A stretch of DNA of 64,000 nt from Chiridota heheva (taxonomy: Eukaryota; Echinodermata; Holothuroidea; Apodida; Chiridotidae): positions 1,442,501-1,506,500 of the forward strand of contig JAIGNY010000088.1 of assembly GCA_020152595.1 (NCBI GenBank), read 5' to 3'. Shown here in pieces: positions 1 to 12,190 of the stretch. The notes under the pieces were generated by a model that worked only from the letters and a program-made list of their open reading frames with translations, searched no databases and was not told where the DNA came from. Both the position numbers and the translations under genes were made by a program. Position 1 is the first letter of the stretch. Each line of letters begins with the position of its first letter.

Positions 1-139
1 ATGACTATTGCGAGGTGTGAGTGCAAAGGACTATTGCGAGGTACGAGTGCAAAGAACTATTGCGAGGTATTAGTGCAAAGAACTATTGCGAGGTATGAGT
101 GCAAAGAATTATTGCGAGGTATGAGTGCAAAGGACTATT
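1..139. repeat. 26-bp minisatellite cut by window edge
   Basis: At least five copies of a unit close to ACTATTGCGAGGTATGAGTG plus CAAAGA run head to tail from the first base. Copies differ by one to three bases. The array enters from outside the window, so its full length is unknown. Confidence 0.9.
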
Positions 140-420
140 GCAGGGGCGGAGGGACAAAACGTGATTCCTTTTTTTTTACAGGAGGGAATTTTTTTATATT
201 CTTTATTACAAAAAAGAAAACAAAGATTCGCCAAATATTTGGGGGAAAGTGCACGCTCTGAAATGGGCGAGCCACCCATGGCAGGGGTAAAAAGTGGGAA
301 TGGGGTCACAGTAGACTGCGGTAAAGAGTTCTTCATATGATTTGTATTATCAGTGACCCTGGCCCATTCACTTCTTGTCAGTTTGACCTTGGAATGAACA
401 GCAAATTTGAAGAAGAGATA

Positions 421-464
421 CTTTATTATTATTATCATTATTATTATTACTATTCTTATTATTG

Positions 465-531
<67 letters not shown>

Positions 532-564
532 CATTATCATCATTATCATCATTATTATCATTAC

Positions 565-627
<63 letters not shown>

Positions 628-648
628 CGATTATTATCAAATTATACA

Positions 649-684
<36 letters not shown>

Positions 685-723
685 CATTATTATCATTATT
701 ATTATTATTATTTTTTATTGTTA

Positions 724-771
<48 letters not shown>

Positions 772-818
772 TTATGTATTATTATTATTTTATTTATATT
801 TATTATCTTACATGCATG
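421..818. repeat. (TTA)n microsatellite with TCA interruptions
   Basis: About 400 bases of TTA/ATT triplets with scattered TCA, TAC and TGT variants and a short unique break near 625-650. It keeps several frames open on both strands (runs of Tyr, Ile, Leu, Asn), which are artefacts of the triplet repeat. Confidence 0.97.
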
Positions 819-833
819 TTTGATAAAACGGCG

Positions 834-2730
834 AGGACGTGCGTCGTGCGACCCCTTAAAAATATACATATGCTACGAAAAGGTCCATACAAATTTGTTA
901 AAAGGTTCACATTTACATTTTGGAGTGATGACTATTTCTTTATTGTTCAGTTGGTATATAGTCTACGAACTGTGTAATGTTCGGGAGTTAAAACATCAAT
1001 AACTTTTTTCCCCTCGGCGGCGACCCCCTTCCCCTCCCCCATACGAAAGGTTGGATATTCCCCTAATGTCAGTCGTGCATCGAAGTTGGTTACGACTCAC
1101 GAGACGCAACAATTGAAGTACTTTTTAACAAAACTATACGTACATATACGTCCCGAAAATGTATTTGTAAATATGCCATGAGTTTAAAGAGAGACTATTC
1201 TGTTCTCGTGCACCCTACACAACTTGAGCACTATCATGGATGTGTGTGGAAGCTCTTTGGTTGGACTGGTCAGGGATGTGGGGTTAGGCGGCAGGCCTAT
1301 ACATATCCCAAATCTCTGGTTATGAATTTGTTTAGGGAGATAAACCTACAGTTCATTTAAAGACAAAAGACTGCAGGGAAGTGTCTCTTCCCTAAAAGAC
1401 CAACAACAAAAAAACGGTAAATATTCTAATAGAAACGGCAAATCTGGGACACAATTGCAGAATCTGCACTGAAAGCGTTTTTAGTTCAGCGCTTTAAAGT
1501 GAAATTGTCATCTAGGGAAAGTGTCAGTGTCACTCCTATACAACGGAACTCACCAAATACGTATCGTGAATTTCAAATGCTACAGGATCTCCTCTGAAAA
1601 CCCCAATGAAGTAATATTTGACAAGAGAAATTTACAAACAGCAAACAAACATGTGAAATACTTACACATCACTCCAGTTTCTTGCTCAGCAATATTTCCT
1701 ACAAGTACTCAATGCGAAAGCATAACGAAACAAAGCCGCACTCCACCGCAAAACACATCTCCTCTTCGCTGCTCAGTAGAAGACAAAACATATACGCATT
1801 AATAATGCAAGGCACTTCAGTATCAACGCATGTTACAAGCCTTGTATACAACACATAGACCAGGAAATCATGGCAGCTTTTCGTGTCTAGGCAGCAAAGT
1901 GTGAGGTGTAAGGTCACTTGCTGACGGGGTAATATTTCCGATGACAAGCTACTGTAGGTTGTCATATAAACAAAACTGGATAACACGGTTCAGTGACCGT
2001 GGTAGTATATTTGAGTTTCTTTGACAGTTTGTGAGTTTAAGAAAATGTAATTTTATTGTTATTTAGGCCTAAATATTATTGGCCCTTGCTTGAATATTTA
2101 GTAGAAAACATGCCTACATTATAGGCCTATATAGGGTCTATGTGCTATAAAGGTGGCAATCGTGGGGAGAAATGAAATGGCAGGGAACTGAAAGGATATA
2201 CCATTGAACCAACGAAATACTGTTCCAACAAACAGCAACAATTCATGTTAGTTAAAGGTGTAGGAACCGAAAAATGACACGTACCCCTTTTGAATATGAA
2301 AACTGCCCCTCAAACACCTTCAAGCTTTAGAGGTGCAAGGACTGGTGGAATGTGTCCACACTTCAAAACAAATACAAAAGTGCCCCTTTTTAAATGAATT
2401 GCCCCTTAATTACTGACAATAGTAGGGAACTTTTCAATTTGTCTTTCAAATATTGAAAACACTTTTGCTTTTCAAAGTGCCCCCCAATTGCCAAAGATTT
2501 CTCTTCAGAAAAGGCATGGGTAATATACCTTTGTTGTGTGTCGATCATCAAATCTATCTATAAACTTTTGTCAGTCTGTATATAACCAAGGAGCTCCTTG
2601 ATATAACTTGGGAGGTGCCCCTAAGAGCTTCCAAAATTGTGAAAAATAACACGGTCGAATGTACTTTTTAAATCAGTGATTTGTCGGAATCATGCCTGAC
2701 TTTGGCTAGAATTCAATGGATTCCCTACAG
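834..2730. other. no gene recognised
   Basis: AT-rich unique-looking DNA. Short open frames here have no recognisable domain or splice context. From about 2270 to 2640 there are loosely repeated 'TGCCCCTTTT' segments, related in style to 7785-7970 but too degenerate to call a family. Confidence 0.5.
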
Positions 2731-2995
2731 ACTCGGCATGATTCTGACAACATGATTCTTGGGCAGAGATATGAAATGTCAGATGTACAGTTTAAATCAG
2801 AGATGTGGTATCTGAATCAAGCCCAACTCTGCTGCTGTGTTAGAAATGATACTAGCCACAGTCCTTCCGACTCGGCATGATCCTGATAACATGATTTTCA
2901 GGTCACCACTCTTAATCAGGCAGTGATGTGAAATGTTGGCTGTAGCCACCCTCCAAAAAGGAACCGTGAATTTTGATGTCATAGTTCAAAAAATA
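2731..2995. repeat. two-copy tandem duplication, period about 139 bp
   Basis: The words ACTCGGCATGATTCTGA, CATGATT and GATATGAAATGT at 2731-2790 recur in order from 2870 (ACTCGGCATGATCCTGATAA and so on). The copies are diverged and include small indels. Confidence 0.7.
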
Positions 2996-3589
2996 GGAGT
3001 TCTGAGGGACCTTGATAACGTTATTTCTGCAAAAGTAGTGGAGGGGAACTAAGCAGTACCTCCCCAATCACGTGACTTCTACACTGGCCTATTGGTAGGT
3101 AAACCAGAGGGGGTTTTTTGCAAGAAAAATTGTTTTACAAAATTTGGCGGAAAACTACCAGTGCAATATTGCAGGTAACATTTTTCTTTTCTTTCCACGC
3201 TTTTGCAACCCTTTTCTAAGTTGTTCCTGCGGATACAGTAATTCTATGTCCATGAATAATATCGTGCTCGAACTTTTTCCATTTTCTGTAGAAATTTCTC
3301 TTCTACCATATTTAAACCTGTTAGCATGGACCTTTTTACCGTTACCATTTTACTTTCTTTTTCTTTATGGGGGGAGGGGGTCGTATGACCCTGTCGACCA
3401 TAGACTTTTTTTAAAGTCTGAATGGGATGAGGAAAGAAATAAGGGGAGGGGGGGGGGGCATTCCTTTTGATTTTTCCCCAGTGATGAGCTTTTTGACCTA
3501 AGGAAAATATCCCTTTAGAATTAATATATTAAGATGATAAGCAATAAATTAAGAGTCAGACACCATATTGGGATCTTTTCTTACGGAAA

Positions 3590-3860
3590 TCTTCAATTTT
3601 CGAGGAAATGTTATTTAATTTTCGTAAAATTACGTTCGTTTTTGTACAATTTGCTTCAATTTTTGTAAAATGACCTTTATTTTCGTGAAATTTGTTTTAA
3701 TTTTCGAACAATTTTCTTCAATCAATTTTCGGGAAATTTATCTCAATATTTGTAAAATTTCCTTCATTTTGTAAAATTTGCTTCCGTTGTGATGCAATTT
3801 TCTTCGTTTTTGCGGAATTTTCTCCAATTTTTGAGAAGTTGTCTTCAATTTGTGTGCAAT
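3590..3860. repeat. degenerate 22-28-bp minisatellite
   Basis: About eleven copies of a loose motif 'CTTCAATTTTTGTAAAATTTG' type (TTTCGTAAAATT, TTTTGTACAATTTG, TTTCGTGAAATTTG). Unit length varies, so this is an old, decayed array. No ORF is supported. Confidence 0.75.
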
Positions 3861-3981
3861 TGGGTCTTGGTCCTTGCCTCTTTATTCTAGGGGTCTGTAT
3901 GGGCGTGGCCTATGCTGCTGGGGTCCACTGGGGCTTGGTCGTTGCTCCTTTATTCTAGGATGTGCTGGGGCTTAGTCTATT

Positions 3982-5927
3982 TCGGGATGCCCTGGATCCA
4001 CTGGATCGGCCGGAATCGGATTTGGCCGGATCTTGGAGGAAATCCGGCCGGACCAGATTGTTCTCTTACAATAAAATATCCAACAAAATGAAATTATGGA
4101 AAGGGAGAATATAGGTGAAGTATGTAATTTGATAGAAGGTCTAAAGTCCCTGTAAGAGATTGAATATGACTTGGACTGAGTGGTGTATAACTACTTAAAT
4201 AACTTCCAAAAAAAATGATTGCTTGCGGATACATTTAAATGTGTTCGTTTGAGAAATAGTGTACATGCGCACCTCCTTTAAAGTTTAAAATTCACATTTA
4301 AAAAAGCTCATATATTAAGAAAGAAAGCGAATTGATGGGTTGTAAAGAAATTATTTGCAATTAATCAATTATACATTATTTAATACAAAATATTTCAATG
4401 CAATATTTTCCCAAGAATAAAACAAACAAACATCATTGTGTATACCATTTTGGAAATGAAAGAAAACGTAATTAGCTCCCGGGAAGGGGGAGGGGGGACT
4501 TCATACTAAAAGTGGTATGCTGCTCACCAACCGAAAAACATACCCGCAATATAACATTATTTTTTTTGTTGTAACTGCAGTATGAAATTAAACAATTTTG
4601 ATACCCTCAGTATGAAAGAAGTCAATTTTGATATCTGCAGTATGAGTATTTAACGAAAATATTGTATTAATTTGTTGATACTTTTTTTTTCATTATCTTT
4701 TATTATCTATTTTTTTGGAGGGGGCCGGCACTACGAAAATGATGAAAAAAAGACAACTTGTTTTTAACTATAAAAAATTTAGTACAATTTTCTTGTAGTA
4801 AAAAAAGACACCACGAAAATGGTGCAAAAAAGCACCTGCTCGGGCGGCACATATACATATACCTCACATATGAAAGTGCCCCCCCCCCCTTCCCCCCGGG
4901 AATTAGCCATATTACGTGGATTCCAACGTTAGGCAATTCAACGTGCTTAATACTGCTAAAAATACACTATTGTATAGTTCTAAGTGTAATTTAGATTTGT
5001 CACGAAAAACGTATTTCAATTTTTCAACTATTATGCTGGTCAAAGAATGCCAAGTTTTTTTTAGATGAATAGACGATATTTCATTGTACTGTAAGTGACC
5101 CTGTTAGATGGAAACTTTTGTGCTCCATCTGTCTGAAAAGAGACTACATGTATGTTATGTTGCATTAGGCCTATATAATTAGTTCAGATGTTTAGCAATA
5201 TATATTAAAGGGAGGTTACACACAGATTAACTTGATGAAGAAAAGACAAAACCCTACAAAAATGGATAAGTATAGAAGCAATGAACAATGATAAATGAAG
5301 GAATGTCTTTGGTTAAATTTAACTGCACAAATTTAGTATAGGCCCCTAGTTTCGCTTTTTCAGAGGGGTGTTTCACTGTGACCATTATTGCCTCCACCCT
5401 GCCCCTTTCACTAAGAGTCCTACATTTTGTTCCCAAAACATACTGTTCAGCTGTAAAGAACAAGCTAAGGGTGTGTATTAGTCTGATAAAGACGGAAATA
5501 TTCCACTTGTGTATTAGTCTGATAAAGACGGAAATGTTTCACTTTATACTAACTGTTTGTTGTAGGCCCTATGCTATAAAAAAAAAAAGCTTAATTTCAT
5601 TACAGTAGTTGTATCAGTCTGGTCATATATACTTGATTAGTTTGATTTATTCTAACATTAGCTCAAACTTTTCAGAATGTTAAATAAGATATCATGTTAA
5701 ACCTGTAAACTGTATCTTTCTTCACAATAATAATTTTTATTAATCCTTATAAAAACGTTACTTAAAATTAAGCTATTACCAACAGACCAACATCTTCTTA
5801 ACAGATAATTCTAGCTATACTTGTAGAATAATCGAGCCGGATTTTTGTGCAAATCCGGCCGTAACCGGATTTGTTGTCACTATCCGGCCAGATGGACCGA
5901 CCAGACCAGATATCTGATGCATCCCTA
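3982..5927. mobile_element. Ac-like hAT non-autonomous element, ~1.95 kb
   Basis: It begins TCGGGATGC and ends GCATCCCTA, so the ends are inverted (TMGGGATGC), as in Ac-type hAT elements that start TAGGGATG. Just inside each end lie several CCGG-containing words (GGCCGGAATC, AATCCGGCCG, ATCCGGCC), the usual subterminal repeat layout. The interior is AT-rich and has no transposase-like frame. A clear 8-bp target duplication was not found. Tandem-array sequence flanks it on both sides. Confidence 0.65.
5471..5543. repeat. ~38-bp direct duplication
   Basis: GTGTATTAGTCTGATAAAGA plus CGGAAATATTCCACTT is repeated head to tail with one or two differences. It lies inside the Ac-like element and appears non-functional. 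Confidence 0.85.
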
Positions 5928-6460
5928 CTTGTTTTCTATAGGATCTGCTGGGGCTTGGTCTTTACCCATTCCAGGGTCTACTGGGTCTTAGTCTTTGCCG
6001 CTTATTCTAGGGGCCTGTGTACTTGGACTTTGCTTCTGGGTCTACTGGAGCATGGTAAATGTTTCTTCTACGGTCTATGGGGCTGTACGCCTTTGTTCTA
6101 GGGGTCTATGGGCTTGGCCCTTTGGTTCTGGAGTTTACCGGGCTTGGCCTTTCCTTACTTCTAAAGTCTACTGGCTCTTATCCTTTGCCTCTTTGTTCTT
6201 TGGTTCTGGCTCTATCTGTCTATTGGGGCTTGATCTTTGCTTCTTCTAAAATCTACTGGCTTTTCTTCTTTGCCTCTTTATTGTAGGGGTCTATGGGGCT
6301 TTTGCTTCTGGAGTTTACTCGGGCTTGGTCTTTCCTTATTTCTATGGTTTACTGAGTCTTAAGTCTTTGCCTCTCATTCTAGGGATCTGCGGGCTTGGCC
6401 TTTGCTCTGAGTTTACTGGGGCATGGTCTATACTTCTTCTAAGGTCTACATGATCGTATA

Positions 6461-6904
6461 CAGTCCGGTCCACGCTCCTGATTGGGAGATCTCCCGATAG
6501 GAGACATGTGCAGTGACCATAATTTAAATTGTTGCTAATGAGTTCAGCCGTTAATTATTTTGTTTTGCTTGTCAAATTCTGTAATTTAAAGTTGTATACT
6601 TTGAAAATGATGTTGAAATTAATATTTTGTATAATTTGAGCATTTCCTGGTGATTAAAATGTTAAAATCTGCTCTTAAAAAAATATTGAAATAAATTTTT
6701 AAAGATTAAATTTCCCTGGTGAAAGTAAAATTTGCGCTGGTAAAAATTAAGAAAATAATTTTATGGTTCTGTTACACCAATAAAATTGGAATATTTTCCT
6801 ACTTTTGGCTTAAACGTATTTCTTTGGAGCGATTTGAGTTTGGAAAGATATATTGTGGTTAATGAAGAAGACTGTGACCCGTTCGGGAGCGTAGACCGGG
6901 CTGG
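6461..6904. mobile_element. mariner/Tigger-type MITE, 444 bp
   Basis: Left end CAGTCCGGTCCACGCTCC; right end is the inverse of CAGCCCGGTCTACGCTCC, with similarity continuing for about ten more bases. TA lies directly outside both ends (6459-6460 and 6905-6906), the target duplication of Tc1/mariner-like elements. The interior is AT-rich without a transposase frame. It interrupts the ~100-bp array. Family assignment rests on ends and target site only. Confidence 0.85.
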
Positions 6905-7656
6905 TATACGTCTTTGTTCTAGGGGTCTGTGGGATTGACTTTTTACTTCTGGTGTTTACTAGATCTTGGTCTTTCCTTACTTCTATGATGTTTACTGGGT
7001 CTTATTCTTTGCCTCTTATTCTAGGGCAAGGTTTTTCAAAGGCCGATTTTTTCTAAGGTCTATCATTTCATTTCAGGCCGCGGGCCAAGTTCAGTAATGA
7101 TGCCTACATCATCATGCACGGTAGGTGGCCCAAGCCTATATATGCATTATGCTTATATGCTGGGTATATAGGTTCACAATTTGGGGCAGATTAGGACAAG
7201 GGTAGGATGATACGTTGCGTCTGTAACTAACTGCAATGAGCTACTGATCAGGCTGACTTCGTCGAGTCGTGTAAAGTTTGGGGCATAGGACAAGGGCGAG
7301 ATGTTAGCGTTGCGTCTATAACCAATTCAATGAGCTGCCGATTAGAGTTAGGGGCAGATGAGGACAACAGCAGGATGATAATGAGCTGCCGATCAAGCTC
7401 AATTGGATGGGCGGATAAGGAAATAAGAGAGATGAGAATCATAAACAACACTAATTGTGAGATAATGGAAGTAAAGAATAATTTCGTTTCAAAACTTGTA
7501 TTCACAACAATCAAATGAAACTCAACATGCATCAAACCATGATATAACATCCAGTTCAAGTTAGTCAATCACAAATACTTTATTTGACACCTGCAAGGGC
7601 TTCAGAAGTATATCAGTGACTCAATGACGCACTGACGATTTAGCTATTCTTTAAAG

Positions 7657-9939
7657 TTAGGTGTAAGAGAGGTTAAGTAAATTCTCATTAAGTCTGTGAG
7701 ATGCATCTGTCAGCCTGCGTCTATGTTTGTTTTCAATGAAGTTCATGTTTGAGAAGCCCCTTTCACAGGTATATGTGAATCGGGGGCACAGGGGGACGTG
7801 CCCCCAACTTTCTCAAAACTTCAAAAAGTGCCCTTTTTCAGAAAAAAGAGTGCCCTTTTTCTGAGGAAAAATGACCCTTTTTCAGATGGAAAAGTACCAT
7901 TTTAAAGAGGACAAGTGCCCTTTCAAACATTGAAAAACTTTTACTTTAAATACCATATATCTGGTCCTTTCAATAACTGATTAAAGAAAGTAATAGAAAT
8001 ATCGCCCTAAAAAGACTAAAATTTTACGCGCTTTGTGCGCATACCCTATTCTGAATTTCTCCTAAAGTCAAAGTTGTGGGTCCAACAGCCTACCTATTAG
8101 ACTTTTTCACACTTGAAATTCCTAACCTGCCTACCTTCGTTTTCACAGCTTACAAACTGTAAAAACTTATATAAAGCTAAGCTAATGTCGATGCTGTGTT
8201 ACAAGATTTGAAAATACGACAGTTGGAAAGTGCCCTTCAGTCAAAAAAAACAGACTTGGCTTTATTAGAAAATCCCAACGGGCTTCCAATGTTAGATGGA
8301 TTTGGTGATCCAGCTATTAACCCTTCATTCAGGATATATCCATCAAATCTGGTAGAGAAATTTGCTAGAAGTCCATTCATGAAATCGCTGTGGTCTGAAA
8401 AAGCGAACATCTCAAGACCACCGAAAAATGACGCATCACTACCCCACAATCCATACATAGAGTCATACAGTGTACAATTATACATACACTGTACATATAC
8501 GGGAGTTTATTTCAGGAATGGTTTAAGATGGTACAGCGTGTACACTATCTCAAAGTGAGGGCGCTGTTGGGAAGAATAGGTATTCAGCGTCTCTTAAAGT
8601 TGGAAAGAATAGGTATTCACCGCTTATTACGTCATTCAGGTATAGTTTCAGTTACACCTAAAAGGAGCTCACGGATGAAACTAGGTCACATATTGTATGG
8701 CTACGTCCCTGAAGTCTCAAATTAAAATCATTTAGGTAGCTGGTGATGTCAACTAGGAAGGCAATGATGTTAATGTTTTCTTTGTCTTGTAGATTTTCCA
8801 TAAATTGACTTGCCTTCACGGAGGTTATTTTCTGACAGGAAATGATTTAGCTCATTTCGGATGGCCCAAAAACGTGATAAGACCATCCACCCCCTTACTG
8901 CACATTATTGTGTACCAAAGGGATTGTCAAATTCTGCCCCAACTTCATGAAGGAAAATTATCAGATTCCTATGTTTTAACGCAGACGTTGCCCTTAAGTA
9001 GTTCACCAACTTCATGATTGTGTCCATGGCAGTTTGTACCTAGCTCCGAGTTCAGCACAAAGAACAGTCTGATGAATGATACAATGTATGTCAGTATTCC
9101 TGGACACATCTCTTCTTTCAAACTAGTAACCATCCCTTAAAGTCTTCCTATCATTGCCGGTGCCCCAAGTCGCTATTGAAACTCTCTTGAGACGTTAACT
9201 TTCATGATTCTCAAAACAGCAGCAACAGCTTCGTAGATGTCAGCGCCCGTTGTTCTACCCTTCATCGTCTGAAGGCCCAGAACGTCTTTATGATAGGACC
9301 CGTATCATGGTATCTTACGTATTCCAGAAATTGTGCAATATCAGTTATGTCTGTTGATTCATTAACTGCTAGCAACAAACTGACAAACAGTCTCATTTTT
9401 AGTTCACTCATAATAGCACTTGACCATTTCTCGCTTCTGGTTGTGATGGTATCATTTGACAGCGAAATTCCCTTTATTTTCGTAAGCAGTTGGTCTTTCA
9501 CTGCTGGGTTTTTTAATGACATATTCCATCGCATCAACCAAATTCACTTTTATAATTTGGGCGTCTGTAAAGGGTTTCATATGTTTTGCAACTTCAAGCC
9601 TCCAGGAAATTTTGAGGGATGCTACCATTGCTCTTTCTTGCACAGTGAGGAAAACCCCCCATGATATGCTGGCAAGTGACAGAATTTTGTAGCCTCTTGA
9701 TTTCATCCTTCCTCTTATCCGAGTTTGGTGGAAGAAATTAACGATCGAATGTTTTGATAGTTGGTTTGAACGTGACGGTTTATTTTCGCCTTTTTCACAA
9801 CGTATGTAAAATTGCTACAAATGGGACACATCGGATTGGACGATTTACTGTTGAAAATGAAAGCATAATCGTGTGTCTACTCATCTTTAAAAGTACGATT
9901 CTCTGAATCAACTTTTTTACGTTTTTGTTGTATTGCCAT
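7657..9939 (-). pseudogene. hAT transposase, BED-finger type (pseudogene)
   Basis: The minus strand reads a ZBED5/GTF2IRD2-like hAT transposase in pieces. From the Met at 9939 it starts MAIQQKRKKVDSENRTF, then a BED finger with CPIC and a single zinc-ligand His; the second ligand His reads Tyr. An in-frame TAG near 9879-9877 replaces a Trp expected from the family. Further pieces are ISLSNDTITTR (about 9450), NESTDITDIAQF at 9366-9331 (family DESTD, first Asp changed to Asn), TTGADIYEAV near 9250, KLVNYLRATSALKHRN near 9010, AFLVDITSYLNDFNLRLQGR near 8730 and the C-terminal dimerisation part FTYTCERGFSNMNFIENKHR near 7779. At least three frame changes separate them. About 850 bp between 8640 and 7785 is replaced by unrelated sequence. 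It cannot make an active enzyme. Family identification is strong; exact limits are approximate. Confidence 0.88.
8196..8470 (+). other. unrecognised coding-like segment inside the hAT element
   Basis: An open frame, opposite in strand to the transposase, reads IRQLESALQSKKTDLALLEN, NGLPMLDGFGDPAINPSFRI, then YPSNLVEKFARSPFMKSLWS. Its composition resembles real protein more than the surrounding frames do, but I do not recognise a family. It falls in the stretch that replaces part of the transposase. No convincing acceptor precedes it. Just downstream TACAGTGTA and TACACTGTA form an inverted repeat. It could be captured host exon sequence, another element's ORF, or chance. Confidence 0.3.
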
Positions 9940-10839
9940 GATGAAAAAGATTTCTAAATGGTATTTTTTTTTCTTCTAATCGCGTGACAAAATCAACATT
10001 ACGCGACAAACAAAACTCGTCAAAACAATCCCGGCCTGAATACAAACAAGATGAGAACGCGTGCAATAAGAAGGATATACGCCAGATGTCGGCGGTTATT
10101 TTATTTGCCTTCCTTTGACAAGCCACGAATCTGCATATTTTATAACGGAACTAAAGATAACATTTTATCTGATAAGACGTGATGTTCTAGTGCGCTAATC
10201 TGCCTCGGAAAAACCCAAAATAAACGAGTATTTTGCAATTTTTACTGATCTCATTCTGATCGATTGACACGTATTATATATTTTTCCGCTACGACTGTTG
10301 TTCACGGGCCAGATTAAATTGTCTGGCGGGCCAGATTTGGCGTGCAGGCCGCCTATTGAGAATCGTTGTAGGGAATATATAAATATGGCTTTGCTTCTGG
10401 GTCTATTGGGCATGGTCTTTGCTTCTGGGTCTACTAGGGGGAATAGTCTTTGTTTCTTCTAAGGTCTACTGGCTCTTCTTCTTTGCCTCTTTATTCAAGG
10501 GGTTCTATGGGATTGGTCTTTGCTTCTGGGTCTACTGAGGCATGGTCTTTCCTTACTCTTTTAAGGAATATTGGCTCTTATTCTTTGCCTCTTTATTCTA
10601 GGATCTGTGGGCTTGGCCTAAATATGCTTCTGGGTCTACTGGGGCTTGGTCTTTCCTTACTCTTCTAAGGTATACTGGCTCTTACTCTTTATTATAGGGG
10701 TCTGTGGGCTTAAGCTTTGCTTCTGGGTCTGTTGGGACTCGGTCTTTGCTTCTTCCAAGGTCTACTGGCTCTTATTCTGTGTCTCTTTATTTTAGGAGTC
10801 TATGGGCTTGGCATTTTTTATGGATGGACCACAAAATGA

Positions 10840-12120
10840 TGGATTTTAGAAGCAATGGCTATGACGCACAAGAGGTTAGTTTAATGAAACAAAGGGTAAC
10901 ATCACATAGACCCTAAAATAAACAAATAAAAACAGATAAACAAGCTACCCAAAAACAAGACAACTTTGCAATTGAATACGTATTTCTATATATTACTCAA
11001 TTCAGAGCAAATTAGATCATAAAAATACATAATATATTCCAACTTTCGACAGAAAATTATTCAGAATCATAAAGTTGGCAACATTTAAAAGGAAGCCATC
11101 TTTAATTCTTGCACTGCAACAAACATTATTCACAAACTTGGTCACTGTTAAAGGAACGATTGACAATGAAGTCTCAGCACTAAGATTCACTGAAAAATTA
11201 CCAAAATATCTCCTTCATTTTCAAGAATGATCACTGCCCTTCTTGACTGAACCATCCACCATGTTTCAACCGACAAAGGCAAAGACTAGTTCATTTGATC
11301 AATTAAGAAAATATTAGAAAGATTATTAGAACTATTTAACTTTAACAAGACAAATTTCTGAAAGTACTGCAGCTATTTCAAAATTTAAAAGGTACAAAAA
11401 GGATATACATAGCCCATGGAAATCAAGCAATGTAAATTGTAAGCTTCCCCAATTTAATAATGCACCTCATTTGGAACAAGAATTTTAGATTTTTCGCAGT
11501 AAAAAAAAATCAAGGTGCTTTACAAGACCTACTGCATAGTACTGAGACAACAGACTCTACAACTAAAAATCCTATATTGCAAGTATTTCAACAATTCATT
11601 TTTTAAAATATTAACACCTATTAAAGGTTTCACAACAAACATGCAAAAATATCAAATTACATTATTGTGACCTACATAAGTTTCACACATATATCATTTA
11701 TCTCATAACCAGAAAAAATAGGATTAAACCAAAACTTAAAGCATAAAAAAATAAGAATGCCATTTATTCTTCTCTCCATCAAAATGCAGCAATAAATATA
11801 AATCCCTCGATAGTTGTGTTATACTAAAAATGACGGCAGTCACGGTTACTTTGAGAATTGTACACAATGATTTTTGTTGGTGGCAGCGATTGCTTACCAT
11901 GTATGATCAGTAGCACCAAGGAGTGGGGGAGGGGGTAGTGGGATTGATCTACATCAGAGCTGATAGATCATCCCAAGTGCAAAAAGCCAAATCTGTTTAA
12001 AAAACAAAACTTAAGCTAACAAAAGCCAAACTGTAATCAAGTCAAGAAATTCAAAATTTTGAATAAGATCGGCCTCTGGCGGGTCCAGAGGCTTTTATTT
12101 TGGGAGGGGTAAAATGTACT
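10840..12120. other. no gene recognised
   Basis: AT-rich DNA with no frame that looks coding on either strand. Splice-like strings occur without exon-like sequence between them. Confidence 0.5.
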
Positions 12121-12123
12121 AAA

Positions 12124-12190
12124 AATCAAAATATAATTGTTATTACTATTATTGTTATTGTTATTATTGTTATTACTTATTGTTATTATG
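12124..12190. repeat. (TTA/TTG)n microsatellite
   Basis: Short run of ATT, GTT and ACT triplets. The poly-Leu frame through it is an artefact. Confidence 0.9.

Larger units (their letters stand above)
7027..10368 (-). mobile_element. hAT transposon with decayed transposase
   Basis: Left end CAAGGTTTTTCAAAGGCCG and inverted right end CAACGATTCTCAATAGGCGG match at most positions. Both are followed by GGCCGCGGGCC or GGCGGGCCAGATTTGG words, typical of the subterminal regions of ZBED5/Charlie-like hAT elements. TAGGG lies directly outside both ends (7022-7026, 10369-10373). That is shorter than the 8 bp expected of hAT, so either the duplication is eroded or the match is partly chance. It sits in the ~100-bp tandem array. 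Confidence 0.85.
3862..10835. repeat. degenerate ~100-bp tandem array, split by three transposons
   Basis: The phrases TTTGCTTCTGGGTCTACTGG, CTTCTAAGGTCTACTGGCTC, TTTGCCTCTTTATTCTAGGG and GGTCTGTGGGCTTGG recur in that order at 3862-3981, 5928-6458, 6907-7026 and 10374-10835. Together they form a unit near 100 bp. The four blocks read as one array pushed apart by the insertions at 3982-5927, 6461-6904 and 7027-10368. Short open frames in the array come from the repeat and look non-coding. Confidence 0.85.

Noticed and set aside
407-1002. Long frames of Ile, Tyr, Leu or Asn on both strands
   Set aside because: Entirely produced by the TTA triplet array; composition is mirrored in every frame.
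3982-5927. Host gene between the two CCGG-rich segments
   Set aside because: No coding-like frame; the CCGG words are better explained as subterminal repeats of an Ac-like element.
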